Shown: one piece after another, positions 8,733-18,631 of the stretch
How positions within the stretch are numbered: the first letter of the stretch is position 1
How the letters are laid out: each line of letters begins with the position of its first letter
Origin: Symbiodinium natans
Taxonomy: Eukaryota > Sar > Dinophyceae > Suessiales > Symbiodiniaceae
DNA: 64,000 nt
Direction of reading: 5' to 3'
Assembly (NCBI GenBank): GCA_905221605.1
Contig: CAJNDS010000924.1
Span: 1 to 64,000 of the forward strand
Notes under the pieces: model-generated
What the model saw: the letters and a program-made list of their open reading frames with translations, nothing else
Databases searched by the model: none
Told to the model about the DNA's origin: nothing
Position numbers and translations under genes: made by a program

Positions 8733-8846
8733 GAGTTTCATGGGTAGTTGTAAGAACGGTTACAAGGAGGGCAATGATGATAATGAGTGGTTCTGACTTT
8801 GTTTAGGGCACCTCTAAACCCCACTTATACCTAACCATGAACCTCC
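8733..8846. mobile_element. Family-3 element
   Basis: CATGGAGTTTCATGGGTAGT ... CTAACCATGAACCTCCAAGTAG (in part). The centre has AACGGTTACAAGGAGG and CACTTATACC. It is followed by a GGGGTTT/CCCCAAA variant array (8866-8990) and then the nucleophile exon. Confidence 0.7.
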
Positions 8847-9004
8847 AAGTAGACCCTCTAGAGGTGCCCCAAACCCCAAACCCCAAACCCCAAACCCCAA
8901 ACCCCGAACCCCGAACCCCGAACCCCGAACCCCGAATCCCAATCCCAAACCCCGAACCCCAAACCCCAAACTCTGAACCCTAAAGCTAAACCCTGAACCC
9001 TTAG

Positions 9005-9116
9005 AGGTACATCGCGGCGGTGTCTGGGGGCGGCTACCTCCTGAGCTCCTTTGCCAGCCACATCGTTACCCAGGAGAGCCCTTGCCACGCGGACGAGGCC
9101 GTTCTGTGCGGGGGAG
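9005..9116 (+). CDS. Patatin-like phospholipase: nucleophile-motif exon (VSGGGY)
   Basis: Reads RYIAAVSGGGYLLSSFASHI, then VTQESPCHADEAVL. The V-S-G-G-G-Y segment matches the nucleophile elbow (G-x-S-x-G-like) of the patatin/cPLA2 superfamily, with Ser as presumed catalytic residue. The acceptor is TTAG| (or TTAGAG|) at the end of a telomere-like tract; the likely donor is GGGGAG|GTTGTT. With exons 6510 and 7729 it gives the catalytic core in the right order on one strand. Confidence 0.8.
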
Positions 9117-9779
9117 GTTGTTGGTTTGGGGGGCCGGGGGGTGGTTTACTGTAGGGTTTGGGAGGTTTAGGGTTTAGGGTTAAGGAGTTTTAAGGTTTCG
9201 GGCTTAGGAGGTTTAGGGTTTCCAAGGTTTAGGGTTTCTGAGGTTTAGGGTTTGGGGTTCAGGGTTTCTAAGGTTTAGGGTTTAGGGTTTGGGGTTTAGG
9301 GATTCTAAGGTTTTAGGGGTTTCGGGTTTCGGGCTTAGGGTGGTGGAGTCCTCAGCCAGGTTCCAAATTTGGACCATCGCACAGATCAACGCCCGCAAGT
9401 CTGCTGCACGATCTGTTGCCCCTTCCCATTGCCTTTTGCTCAAGAGCCCAAGCTTGCCGACAAACCCAACCTAAAGAAGGACACCTAAAACACCAGAGGC
9501 CCCATAGGTAAACCCGAAACCCCAAACCCTAAACCCAAACCCCAAGCCCTAAACCCCAAACCCTAAACCCCAAACCCTAAAGCCAAAGCCTGAACCTGGT
9601 GGGTATGGTGGAAGATGGAGCCCCCTTCGCGCAAAGGTATTCAAGTCGACCAGCACCCGAAATTTGCGAACTCCCAACAAGATCCTAGGCTTTAGGGTTT
9701 CGGGTTTAGGGTTTAGGGTTTAGGGTGTCGGTGTAGGGTTTCGGGCCAGTTTAGGGGTTAGGTACCCAGCATGGCGAGC

Positions 9780-9831
9780 TTTCTCATTGTCGAGCCCTGC
9801 GGCCTTCAGGGCCACCTGCAGTCGGGCCGAG
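9780..9831 (+). CDS. Exon interrupted by an element flanked by 24-bp direct repeats (5' part)
   Basis: ATGGCGAGCTTTCTC begins at 9771, and the frame MASFLIVEPCGLQGHLQSGR continues to CCGAG|GCCCAG at 9831/9832. Third-position G/C is high. The ATG may be internal to a longer exon. Joining to 9996 preserves the frame: SGRGPAVSQQRRLCGPLPE. It probably belongs to the phospholipase gene by position, but no motif shows this. Confidence 0.55.
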
Positions 9832-9995
9832 GCCCAGCGGTCTCGCAACAGACCCAGACCCCTGGGAGGACCCCCCAAAAAAATAGACCCCCTTAAGGGT
9901 TCCCTAAGAGTGACTTAGTAGAGTGACCCAATAGTAGTATAGGGTACTATTTGGGGGCTCTGTTTTTTTGGGATCCTCCCAGGGGGTCTGGGGAG
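9832..9995. mobile_element. GC-AG intron-like insertion: inverted-repeat element plus 24-bp target duplication
   Basis: A 140-bp element (9853-9992) has about 30-bp inverted ends: CCCAGACCCCTGGGAGGA against TCCTCCCAGGGGGTCTGGG. The same 24 bp, GAGGCCCAGCGGTCTCGCAA plus CAGA, lies on both sides (9829-9852 and 9993-10016). A 164-nt unit starting GCCCAG and ending GGGGAG spans element plus one repeat copy exactly, so GC-AG splicing would restore the uninterrupted exon. This is the clearest intron-by-insertion case in the window. Confidence 0.8.
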
Positions 9996-10062
9996 GCCCA
10001 GCGGTCTCGCAACAGAGGAGACTGTGTGGCCCCCTTCCGGAGCGGCAGCCTGTCGGATTTTT
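9996..10062 (+). CDS. Exon interrupted by an element (3' part)
   Basis: Continues the frame of 9780-9831 as GPAVSQQRRLCGPLPERQPV, with good third-position G/C to about 10055. It then enters a tandemly repeated 80-bp segment (GAATTTTTAATTCTAGGGGC / GAGTTTTTCATTTCTGGGTA, each followed by AAGAAGCAGC) that looks intronic. The exact 3' end is unclear. Confidence 0.5.
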
Positions 10063-10196
10063 GAGAATTTTTAATTCTAGGGGCACCAGAATCCCTAAGA
10101 AGCAGCAGAAAGCCGCCCTAGGGAATTTTTGAGAGTTTTTCATTTCTGGGTACTATGAATTCCCAAGAAGCAGCTAAACATTCTAATGTTTGCCAG

Positions 10197-10284
10197 GGTT
10201 CCAAGATCAGAAAAAGGTGCGGACTCTCAACGTGGCTCCTCGGATCCCTTGCTGCGGCTTCCTTGCCCAGAGTTCGGCGGCCAG
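10197..10284 (+). CDS. Exon, unknown domain (probably patatin-like gene)
   Basis: TGTTTGCCAG| ... GGCCAG|GTGGGT. Reads FQDQKKVRTLNVAPRIPCCG, then FLAQSSAA, with strong coding bias. The donor coincides with the left end of a family-3 element (GTGGGTAGTGATAAGTAGG). Confidence 0.65.
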
Positions 10285-10556
10285 GTGGGTAGTGATAAGT
10301 AGGAACTATACTGATAACCTACTTAGGGTACTTATAACGGGTACTTGTAACCCTACTTATGATAAGTAGGAACTACACTTATAAACCTACTTAGGGTACT
10401 TCTAGCTCTATAACTACCCATGAACCTTCAAGGGTTATACGTAGGGCAACTATACTCATGACCTACTTAGTGTACTTAGAACCCTGGTTTAGGGTTTAGG
10501 GTTTAGGGTTTAGGGTTTAGGGTTTAGGGTAACTACCCCTGAACCTTCAAGCAGGT
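10281..10556. mobile_element. Two overlapping/nested family-3 elements with a TTTAGGG tract
   Basis: GGTAGTGATAAGTAGGAACT recurs at about 10288 and 10358, with two copies of TAACTACCCATGAACCTTCAA-type right ends (about 10427 and 10545). A TTTAGGG tract (10484-10528) sits inside the second copy. The composite fills the whole interval between exons 10197-10284 and about 10557-10640 and ends CTTCAAGCAG|. Confidence 0.7.
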
Positions 10557-10641
10557 GTTGCCAGAGCCCAGGGTCCATGCTTCGAGAGCTTCTGCGACAA
10601 TGTGGTTGGCACTTGGAAGCTTAGTCGCAGAGTAATTAGGT
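10557..10641 (+). CDS. Probable exon after family-3 element
   Basis: In the frame with best bias it reads RAQGPCFESFCDNVVGTWKL, then SRRVIR, before a GTAACC donor. A second reading, using the AG at the element edge, gives SMLRELLRQCGWHLEA then stop. Two Cys residues three apart (CFESFC) are seen. Identity unknown. Confidence 0.5.
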
Positions 10642-11299
10642 AACCTTTTTAACCGTTTTTGGAAAATATATATTATATATATAAGGTAACCTTCTAACCG
10701 TTTTTGGGATAAATATGTAATCCCCTTCTAGTCCCAAAGGTTATAACCTTCAGTTCCCCTAGGTACTGGAACAACTAAGGAAGGGGTGGTCTTCGGAGTG
10801 GCGGCCGATGAAGTCTGAGACTACTGGGGCCACTGCGCATGGCCCCTTGGGCCCCGTAGGTTCGGATTCGGAGCATGAAACACGAGTCAGGCCCATCATG
10901 CGGAACTGCGCTGCCTGTTCTGGAGTTGTGCAGGGGTGCGCAGATTGGGTTCGGCTGGACCGAGATCAGCGTGGGTTCGTCTTCTTCGACTGTGGATCCT
11001 GGTCGGCTGAGACTGAAGAAGGCGGATTTACGGCGATTTCGGCACTGCAGAGTGGAATCCAACGATGCGTCATCGCGTGTAAAGTCACGGTCAACGGCGA
11101 GGCGGCAACGGGCTTGAAACATTTGAGGGCCCTCCTGAATCCTAAGTCCGGAACTCTTTCGGGAGCCACCTTGAATCATGAGAAGTCGCATCCTAAACTC
11201 CTTCGGGCCCTCAAACTCCAGAATGCATGCGAGAGCCGCCCCACGTCCCGCGCGTCCTCCGAGTCCATGGTCCACGCAAGAGGGAGTCATCCATCCCTA

Positions 11300-12960
11300 A
11301 ATCCTAAACCCTAAACCCTGAACCCTAAACCCCAGACCAACTCAGGTGGCGGAGGTGCAACTGGCACGACAACACCTGTCGGTCCGTGCAAGTGGCGAGA
11401 TTGCGACGCCGCCCTCTCGGAAGACTCGGAAATGGTTCGCATCTAGGTATCTAGGTTTTTGGCTGGGCTTTTGGGTTCGGAGTTTTTTGGTGTTGGTCTG
11501 CTGTTGCGTACATGACCTAGAAGGCGAGAGGCAGCCGTGGGGACTAAGAGACCACCTTAAGGAAATGATATCCTCCTGGCATGGACACGGCATGCAATGC
11601 ACGAGTCGAAGCCCACGGTCCTTCACATCCACCCGGGTTTCCTGGAAGAAGGCTTCGCATGACTTGATGAAGAGCTGGCGTGGCGCTCTCGAGCATCTGG
11701 GCTGCTTTACCGGACAGTCCACAAACTCAGCACTACGGTAGGCAGTTCCCTTTCTAGATCGCTGTAACAAGGTACAGCTTCTCCAACTGCTTCATTGCCG
11801 TGAAGCGTTCAGAAGATGCTGACGACGGCTTCTGGCTCATCGCTGGCGACGTCGACGGTTCTTCAGCGAAGGTGGCTCAGAGTTCTACCCGAAAGAACTG
11901 AGCAGATCTTGCAGTCCTAAAGCCCCCCCCCCCCCCCCCCCCCCCCCCTGTCAAGCTTCAAACCAACCGCCCTCGCCAAAGCAGGCCTTAAAGTCCTTGC
12001 CGCCCATCCGATGTGTCTCAAACCCACGGCCTTTAGGCTCTATGCATCGCGTTGCAGGGTTGAGGGTTGTAGGGTTCAGGGGCACTCAAAGCCCGAGTAT
12101 GGGCGCAGGTCATTGGGCGGAAGTACGTACGAGCCCCTCGCGCACCAGCCTTGACGTCCGTCGTGCTACTTCATCTGAGCTCAGCAGAGACCGCCGGAGA
12201 GAAAGAGGGCGGAAGTGAACAATGTCTTACTGAGTGTCTTTCTGGTTCTTCGTAGGGAATTTGGAATGAGGTAACCATGAGGTACCCTATATCATCCCTT
12301 AATATATATGTTGAGGGACATAAGGTGCCAAGTTCCCTCATTCCGTGCTAAGACACGGGGGTCTTGGCCCTCCCTCTCCATCATAGTCGAGAACTCTGCA
12401 GTCCCCCCAAACTGCAGCACAGGTTTGCACCCGGATGCCCAGTAGAACAATGAAGCTGGCCCAAAGACCAAGCATGTTAGGGGGTTTAGGGGTTGGGGTT
12501 GGGGGTTTAGGGTTCACGTGTTGATATTTTTCATGAAAAAGCTAAGCATGTTAGGGGGTTTAGGGTTTGGGGTTTAGGGTTCACGGTTTTAGGGCTTCGG
12601 GTTTAGGGTCAAAACAAGCATCTTCCCACCCCCCCCCCCCCCCCCACCCACCCCCTTAACCACTCGAAGACCCCAAGCGCCGACTCCGAAGCCCCATTCT
12701 CCAACCCCCAGACCAGAATTTCCTCCCAGAAAACCCCTGAAACCTAAGCCCAGATCCAAGCATCTTAGGGTCTAGGGTTGAGGGTAGGAGACCCCATCCC
12801 ACTTGAAGGTTCATGGGTATGTACACACAGGGCTCTAAAGACCTCACATGAGATTGCAACTACTGTTTTTCCACCCCCTTGTACTCCTAAACCCTAAACC
12901 CTGCACCCTACACCCTAAATCCTAAACCCTAAACCCCAAACCCTAAACCCTAAACACACA
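11300..12960. other. Mostly non-coding stretch
   Basis: It contains short CCCTAAA tracts, C-runs (about 11923-11948 and 12628-12645), a degenerate family-5 element at about 12255-12348, TTTAGGG tracts and part of a family-3 end near 12804. Open frames of 130-170 codons on both strands at 10.8-11.8 kb overlap each other and lack consistent codon bias; I do not call them. Confidence 0.5.
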
Positions 12961-12971
12961 CCACCCCGGAG

Positions 12972-13076
12972 GTCGACGCGTGGTACAAGCTGGTCGTTGC
13001 GAAGACCGTCGTCCGCATGCAGCGCAACGCCGGGAACTTCGTGCGGGACTGCTTCCGCGCCTTGGCTCAAGAGTGG
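12972..13076 (+). CDS. Exon, probably C-terminal part of patatin-like gene
   Basis: CCCCGGAG| ... GAGTGG|GTGTAG encloses exactly 35 codons: VDAWYKLVVAKTVVRMQRNA, then GNFVRDCFRALAQEW. It has very strong third-position G/C and amphipathic helix character. It follows a CCCTAAA tract. Same strand and 4 kb downstream of the nucleophile exon; membership is inferred. Confidence 0.7.
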
Positions 13077-13089
13077 GTGTAGGGTTTAG

Positions 13090-13670
13090 GTTAATCCGAG
13101 CTCCTGTTTAATTGGTGGGGCCCCCCCCCCCCTCCCCACAATAAGGAAGGCAGGGTTCCGCAATAGTTGGACCATGGCCCCGTCAGATTCCAGAAAACCG
13201 AAGCCCCAGCTTCCTCGAAGGTTTTCCTTTTAAGCTTTAAGGCTTCTTTAAAGACTACAGGACCGGGGCTCCCCACGGGCCAGGGCTTCCCATAATTCTG
13301 GCCCCATTCTATTAATGTGACGCCGCCTTTCCCGGCCAGAGCCCGTAAGGGGTAGCTCAGGAAAGAATGAAAATTTCTGTCCTCCAGTAAGCAATCACAT
13401 AAGAAATCCTTGCTTTCTGAAGGCCCTCAGCTTCCAGAAAACCGAAGCCCCGGCTTAGCAGATGTTTCACATCGACCCAAACATCCCTGCAGAAGAAAAA
13501 AAGCTTTCCGAAAGGCAGAGTTTCAAAATTTGACAACCCCCTCAAAAAAATTCTTTAAATGTGGAGGGTTTGGCCCATACGAAATCCATCGTAATGGAAA
13601 GTAGTCTTCCGGCGGGAATCCCGGCAAAAAAAAATTCTTTAAATATGGGGGGTTAAATTAAACAGGAGCT
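13090..13670. other. Intron-like stretch with duplicated CTTCCAGAAAACCGAAGCCCC segment
   Basis: CAGATTCCAGAAAACCGAAG (about 13185) and CAGCTTCCAGAAAACCGAAG (about 13430) are direct repeats, and AAAAATTCTTTAAAT..GG recurs at 13546 and 13628. GGAGCTCGGATTA at 13665 is the reverse complement of TTAATCCGAGCTCC at 13092, so the whole 0.58 kb is bounded by an inverted repeat. No exon seen. Confidence 0.55.
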
Positions 13671-14164
13671 CGGATTAGGGTTTACCCTAAACCCTAAACC
13701 CTAAACCTTAATTCTTGGGTTTCTTCACAGGGCTTGTGGGTGTGTAAGGTTTGCACCGCCATGGCTCCCTGGAGCTAGCCCTGGAAGTTTAGGGTTTAGG
13801 GTTTAGCCCTCCGCCCGAGCGTTGCGCCGCAGTTAGGGTTTAGGGTTTAGGGTTTCAGGTCTAGGGTTTAGGGTTTAGGGTTTGGGGTTTGGGGTTTAGG
13901 GTTCAGGGTTTAGAAAGATCGCGTTTTTGGAAAAACGAGATCCTGATAAACAACAGTTGGGAGTGCTGTCACAACGCTGGAAGTACTCACTGTAAATAAC
14001 GAGATCTGCTCACACATCGTCCGCAGCAACACGTCCGGGCGGAGCATTTAGGGTTTAGGGTTTAGCGTTTAGAGTTTAGGGTTTAGGGGTTAGGGTGAAG
14101 ATTCCGGGCTCAGCCTGGAAGGGCCGGCTCTTGTTGAGAGATTGTTGGGCTCAGGGAATTAGGG

Positions 14165-14247
14165 TTGGGATGTGCTCCCTTTTCTACTAACAGTCCTTAG
14201 TAGGGATTGTAGCACCGCCTACGCTAGTATAGTGGGGAACACATCCC
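14165..14247. mobile_element. Family-2 element (short copy)
   Basis: TTGGGATGTGCTCCCTTTTC TACTAACAGTCCTTAGTAGGG ... AGTATAGTGGGGAACACATCCC (parts). The internal right half is reduced. No clear target duplication. Confidence 0.65.
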
Positions 14248-14587
14248 GAGAAGCGCTGGTGAACGCACCACGAAAGTCGCGAGTTTGACATCTCCCTGAG
14301 CCCAAGTCATCCTCAACCCAACCCGAAGCTGAGTACTCACATCCGCAGACAGCAGTCTCCAGGAGTACAGGGTTTCGGGTTCAGAGGTGTGCGCGATGAG
14401 GCGCGCGCTAGGTTCCGCGAACCATATCACCCATCCATCTTTGGGTCAATGGTCTTCTGACCCGAAGCCCGACAAAAACCCACATAAAACCCCTGCAACC
14501 CCAACAAAACCCTGCTACCCAAACCCTAAACCCTAAACCCTAAACCCTAAACCCTAAACCCTAAACCCTAAACGCTCCCATTGCAGG

Positions 14588-14640
14588 CCTCCCGGGAGTG
14601 CCGACGGACGGCTCGGGTGCCTCTCAGACCTGCAGGGTTT
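14588..14640 (+). CDS. Probable exon
   Basis: CATTGCAG| opens a segment whose best-biased frame is PPGSADGRLGCLSDLQGFEH, followed by WACLG and a TTTAGGG tract. A second open frame reads LPGVPTDGSGASQTC. Product unknown. Confidence 0.45.
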
Positions 14641-14781
14641 CGAACACTGGGCTTGCTTGGGGGTTTAGGGGTTTAGGGGTTTAGGGGTTTAGGGATTTAG
14701 GGTTTAGGGTTTAGGGTTTAGGGTTTAGGGTTTAGGGCTACATGGAGGTTCATGAGGGGGCCCTGATGAGGAACCTCCCAG

Positions 14782-14841
14782 TTTCCCGAGCTGGCCAGTT
14801 TTGTGGATTTAATCTGGGACCTTGTGCGCGGCTCTTTCGGC
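14782..14841 (+). CDS. Probable exon
   Basis: GAACCTCCCAG| is followed by FPELASFVDLIWDLVRGSFG and then GTAGTT, a possible donor; the frame remains open for another 19 codons. It is hydrophobic/amphipathic with good bias. It lies directly after a family-3 right end (TACATGGAGGTTCATG near 14742). Confidence 0.55.
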
Positions 14842-15011
14842 GTAGTTTCGAGGAGCTTCAGCCCTTCTGCTTCTGGGGGTTTCGAGTTTCGGCTCTGACG
14901 GCGCTGTGTGGGCTTTAGGGTTTAGGGTTTAGGGTTTAGTGTTAAGGGTTAAGGGTTAAGGGTGAAGGGTTAAGGGTTAAACGGTTTAGGGTTTAGGGTG
15001 TTCATACGGCC

Positions 15012-15053
15012 TTCACAAGCAGTTCATTGCGAAAATGGATCCCGGCTCTGCTT
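15012..15053 (+). CDS. Probable exon with GC donor
   Basis: TTCACAAG| ... TTGAG|GCATAT gives QFIAKMDPGSAWLR. Short but well biased; the GC-type donor matches others in the window. Confidence 0.45.
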
Positions 15054-15127
15054 GGTTGAGGCATATTTCCTCGCGCTTGTGACTTGCCGTTCCTTCTGAT
15101 GATCTTCTGCCTCACCATTTGCACAGG

Positions 15128-15147
15128 CAGCGTGGGCGTGGCAAAGG
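15128..15147 (+). CDS. Possible micro-exon before |GCCCTAAACC
   Basis: TTTGCACAG| leads 19-20 bases to AAAG|GCCCTAAACCCT. The telomere-like tract itself begins with the GC of a GC-type donor, as also seen at 22253 and 31596. Too short for codon evidence. Confidence 0.3.
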
Positions 15148-15350
15148 CCCTAAACCCTCAACCCTAAACCCTAAACCCTAAACCCTAAACCCTAAACCCA
15201 AAACGGGTAGTCTCCTAAATTAGGGTGCCGTGTTGGGTAGCCATGAAAAGGCGGCACCCTTTACACAAGGATTCCTGAAAAGGGAGAGGACTGCCCACAA
15301 ACACATACATGGCATTTCAAAGGCCTCAAGTGTCCCTCTTCTAGCCATCC

Positions 15351-15468
15351 CTACTATTTGCTTAAGAACCGCAAAAGAATTTCAAAAAACAATAATTCCT
15401 AGCCCCTAGATTACCCTAAATAAGGAAGAATTGTTTTTACTTTTTGGGGGTTCTTAAGCAATTAGTAG
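15351..15468. mobile_element. Family-1 element with 4-bp target duplication (ATCC)
   Basis: CTACTATTTGCTTAAGAACC ... GGTTCTTAAGCAATTAGTAG, flanked by ATCC at 15347-15350 and 15469-15472. The internal AATAATTCCTAGCCCC and AAATAAGGAAGAATTG are the usual family-1 core motifs. Confidence 0.9.
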
Positions 15469-15689
15469 ATCCTCTGAAGTGCCAAGAGGCTCGGGTTTAG
15501 GGTTTAGGGTTTAGGGTTAAGGGTTTAGGGCCTAGGGCTCAGGGTTAAGGGTTTAGGGTTCAGGGTTTGGGCATTTTCATTATGACGCTCTGGGAAGGGA
15601 GCAGCCAATATCCAAGGTCTTCAAGGCGACCCAAGAGCCCTACTTTGTAACCCTAAGGTCTTAGGGTTTAGGGTCCATGTGGTGTCTTC

Positions 15690-15870
15690 TCAAAATTAGG
15701 GTCCCTTCTTGGGTAGCCTACATAATAGTGGCCGCCTTATGATAAGGACCCCAAAAGGGACCATTTCTTTTGAGAAGGGTCCATGTACCCATAAAGTACC
15801 TTCTGTAATATATATATAGGGGCTTTTGGGCCCAAGAATATAGTTAGGCACGTGGACCCTGAGGGTAATT
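15690..15870. mobile_element. Family-13 element next to a family-8 element
   Basis: AAATTAGGGTCCCTTCTTGG ... GGACCCCAAAAGGGACCATT is the intact family-13 pair (to about 15770). GGGTCCATGTACCCATAAAG ... TTAGGCACGTGGACCCTGAG (about 15775-15870) is an inverted pair also seen at 25970-26105. No exon visible. Confidence 0.6.
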
Positions 15871-16694
15871 TGGACCTTGGCCACTCCGGCAAAAAGGGTC
15901 TAGGGGCTTTTAAGGTTCTGGGGCTTTTTGTTCGCCACACACCGAAAAACACCCGGAAATTGTCAAGTGTGAAGATGCTGTTGGGCTTTTGAATGGGCTA
16001 GTTGTGCCTAGTCGTGAGCCTTTTGGGGTCTTTGAGCAGGGGCTTGAGAGGTTTGGGAGCGCATGGGCTCTAGCGTTTTGTGATTCACGTGCCCTCGACT
16101 CTCGACTACACCCCTCCCACTGGCAGGACCTTTCCTGTTTACAACCATAGCCCGGATCCCCAGTGCAGATTTCGGGTTTCGAGTTCGCAGCTTCGTTGTG
16201 ACTAGTGCTTCAAGTCCGGGCTGGGCCGTGTTGGGAAACATCGCTTCGCTTCTGGGTCTTTAGGGTATCATGATGAGGCACCATCGAGCAGTGGCATCGG
16301 GTGGGTTTCGGTTTCAGCAGACCTGGCCTAGAACTAAAAAGTCGAACACCCGAACAAAGCGCAAGACAACCCGGCTTAGGGGGTTAGGGCTGAGGCTTGG
16401 CTTGAGGATTCAGTGCTCAGGGTCCAGCATCCTCGGAACTCCGGCAAACTCCCGGTCCCGGAGCCCTCCAATTTGCCCAGAACCCTTCTCTTGCGAAGCC
16501 GAGCTGCTATGCGTCGCCCCGCTGACGAATGCGTGAGATGGAATCCGACAAGCCCCTAAACCCGAAACCCTAAACCCTAAACCCTAAACCCTAAACCCTA
16601 AACACCCTCCAATTTGAAAGCTTGCTCTGGATTGCGCCCCTCATGTCCGCAGGCCCTGAGCTGCAAACCCGAAGACTCTGAGGTTTCAAGGTTT

Positions 16695-16782
16695 TGTGGT
16701 ACTTTACTGTAACTTTAGATCCTTACCTTTTTCGGGTTTATTGGGGTACTTATTAAGGCAGCTAAAAGTTTAATTTTAACGC
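16695..16782. mobile_element. Family-10 element
   Basis: TGTGGTACTTTACTGTAACT ... AGGCAGCTAAAAGTTTAATTT. A close copy lies at about 23226-23310 and a diverged one at about 53305-53395; a partial one is near 17835. The terminal repeats are imperfect. Confidence 0.65.
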
Positions 16783-16865
16783 TACGCGACCCGCCTCGGC
16801 CCGGCCCAGCGCATCCGCGTGAGCATGGTGATTCCGCAGCGCCCAAGTCGCTGGACCCCAAGCAA
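16783..16865 (+). CDS. Exon, unknown domain
   Basis: Best-biased frame (about 80% third-position G/C) reads TRLGPAQRIRVSMVIPQRPS, then RWTPSNK. It is basic and Pro-rich. It directly follows the right end of a family-10 element and precedes TTGAGGG repeats. Could belong to the gene containing the phospholipase motifs or to a new gene. Confidence 0.6.
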
Positions 16866-16989
16866 TAAGGGTTGGGTTGAGGGTTGAGGGTTGAGGGTTT
16901 TTAGGGCTCAAGGTTCACGCTTTGGGGTTGAGGGTTTTTTTGGGTTTAGGGTTCGGCTTGGAGTGATCGTAGGGTTGAGCCAGGCCCCT

Positions 16990-17900
16990 TAAGGTTTAAG
17001 GCGACTCTTCGGCAGGGTGGGGGGGAGGGGGGAGGTGGGGTGGGGGGAGGGGGTGGGGGAGGGGGGGGTGATGAGGGGGTGGGGTGGGGTGGACTGCCTC
17101 TGGTCCTGGCGAACCGTCCGCTTGCGGACCCCGGTTTCCCAGGGGTGGTACCCATTTGAGGCCAAAAAAAGGGGTCCGAAAAAGGGCTTTTGGGTGTGGG
17201 GGAGGATTTGGAGGGGGGTGCCTGTTCTGACAACCTATACAAAGGCGGATTTGCGGCCGTGCTCACACCAGTTGAGCCTCCGGCCCTCAAGCCAGCGCGT
17301 CGGAGCAGGAAAACTCCGCCTTTCACAAACACCTTATGTGAGCAAGCGCCAAAACCCCCAGCCATTCAATTAAGCAAGGGGTGGACACGAATGCCCAAAA
17401 CCCTGTAAAACGATGGGAACACTTGAAAAGCGACACCCCTAGGTTATGAACCATTGGGTGTGCTATAGCGACACCTACAAACATCAAGCCCCGCTTGTTG
17501 CGTCCATTAGCACCTCGAGCCCAGCCGCTCATGTGAGCCCAGCCGCTCGGGAAGGGGTGGGGGGGGGGGGGGAGGGGGGGGGGGGGGTGGGGTAGTAGGG
17601 GGGGGGGGGGGGGGGGGGGGGGGGTAGGGGGGGGGGTGGGGGGGGGGGGGGGGTCGAGGTGTGCGGCGGGGAAAAAGGGGAAAAAGGGGGGGGGCCCTGC
17701 TGGGAAGGGCTGCAACTGCCTCTGGTCCTGGCGAACCATCCGCTTGCGGACCCTGCTCACCTAGGGGGGGTACCCATTTGAGGCAAAAAAAGGGTTCTGA
17801 CTACCTGTACACCTTCGGCCCCGAGGCCTCGGCGGATTTATAGCTACCCTCCTTGAGTGCAGCCAAGAAGGTTCGTGCTTAATGTGTCCTGGCTCGGACT
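16990..17900. repeat. Duplicated segment with long G-runs, non-coding
   Basis: GCCTCTGGTCCTGGCGAACC ... CGCTTGCGGACCC ... GTACCCATTTGAGGC occurs at 17096-17163 and again at 17714-17785, each next to impure G-runs (17013-17085 and 17548-17653). The pieces TTCTGAC..CCT and GGCGGATTT also recur. This looks like a local duplication, not two genes. Confidence 0.65.
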
Positions 17901-18301
17901 CAGAGCAGGCCCTGCACCCCCCCTTTATTTCGGGTTTGGGGTCCCTTTTTCAGCCCCTGTAAGCCCAAAAAAAGGGGGCACCCCTTTTGATTCCTAGGTT
18001 TTCTCTTCGGCCTCGTAAGGCCTCAAGGGATCCCCCCCAACTCAAAACTTGGGGGGCCCTGAGCTTGGGGCTTAGGGTTGAGGGTTTAGGGTTTGGGGTT
18101 TAGGGTTTAGGGTTTGGGGTTTAGGGTTGAGGGTTTAGGATTTGTAGGATGTAGGGTTGAGGGTTTAGGATTTAGGGCTTAGGGCTTAAGGTTTCGGATC
18201 CTCCGACAGGGGGATTGAGGATCTTCGGATGCGAAGCCTGACCCCTTTGCCCTCAACCTCAAACCCGAATGCCTAAGCTCCGGAAAAAAAAACACCATAC
18301 T

Positions 18302-18410
18302 GTAGGGGTCGGGAATAGTTACTAGTAATATTCCCTTATGGTCCCTTTGTAAGTGTACTATAATAAACCCCCCAAAACCCTATTCTAATGGTTCAGGCCC
18401 CTATATTACT
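18302..18410. mobile_element. Family-4 element
   Basis: TGTAGGGGTCGGGAATAGTT ... TCAGGCCCCTATATTACTTAG, with TTCCCTTATGGTCCC and ACTATAATAAACCCCCC inside. Confidence 0.7.
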
Positions 18411-18545
18411 TAGTCTGCTTTTCTTGGTTCCGGGGTGTGGATGCTGTGGTCACATCTTTACATAAGGCGAGGTTCCCGTTTTCACGTTTCATTCAACTAA
18501 ACAGCAGGCTCCCTAGGCTGTGCTGGGCAACCGAGTCATTGCTAG

Positions 18546-18631
18546 GTCTTGCTCCCAATGTCGGAGTTGGTGGAGATCTACTTCGGCTACGCCATGCGCG
18601 CATCCTTCTGCGCCCCGGCCCCCTGGCCATG
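18546..18631 (+). CDS. Exon, unknown protein
   Basis: CATTGCTAG| ... CCATG|GTAAAT gives VLLPMSELVEIYFGYAMRAS, then FCAPAPWPW, in phase with the next exon (TG|G). Strong codon bias and a canonical donor. A Tyr/Phe-rich helix with an aromatic Pro-rich end. Shadow frames on both strands are rejected. Confidence 0.7.

Noticed and set aside
10775-11770. Overlapping 130-170 codon open frames on both strands
   Set aside because: Both strands and several frames are open together with no consistent third-position bias; could hide an exon but cannot be supported.
17323-17760. 145-codon Pro-rich minus-strand open frame
   Set aside because: Driven by impure G-runs; no splice or start context.
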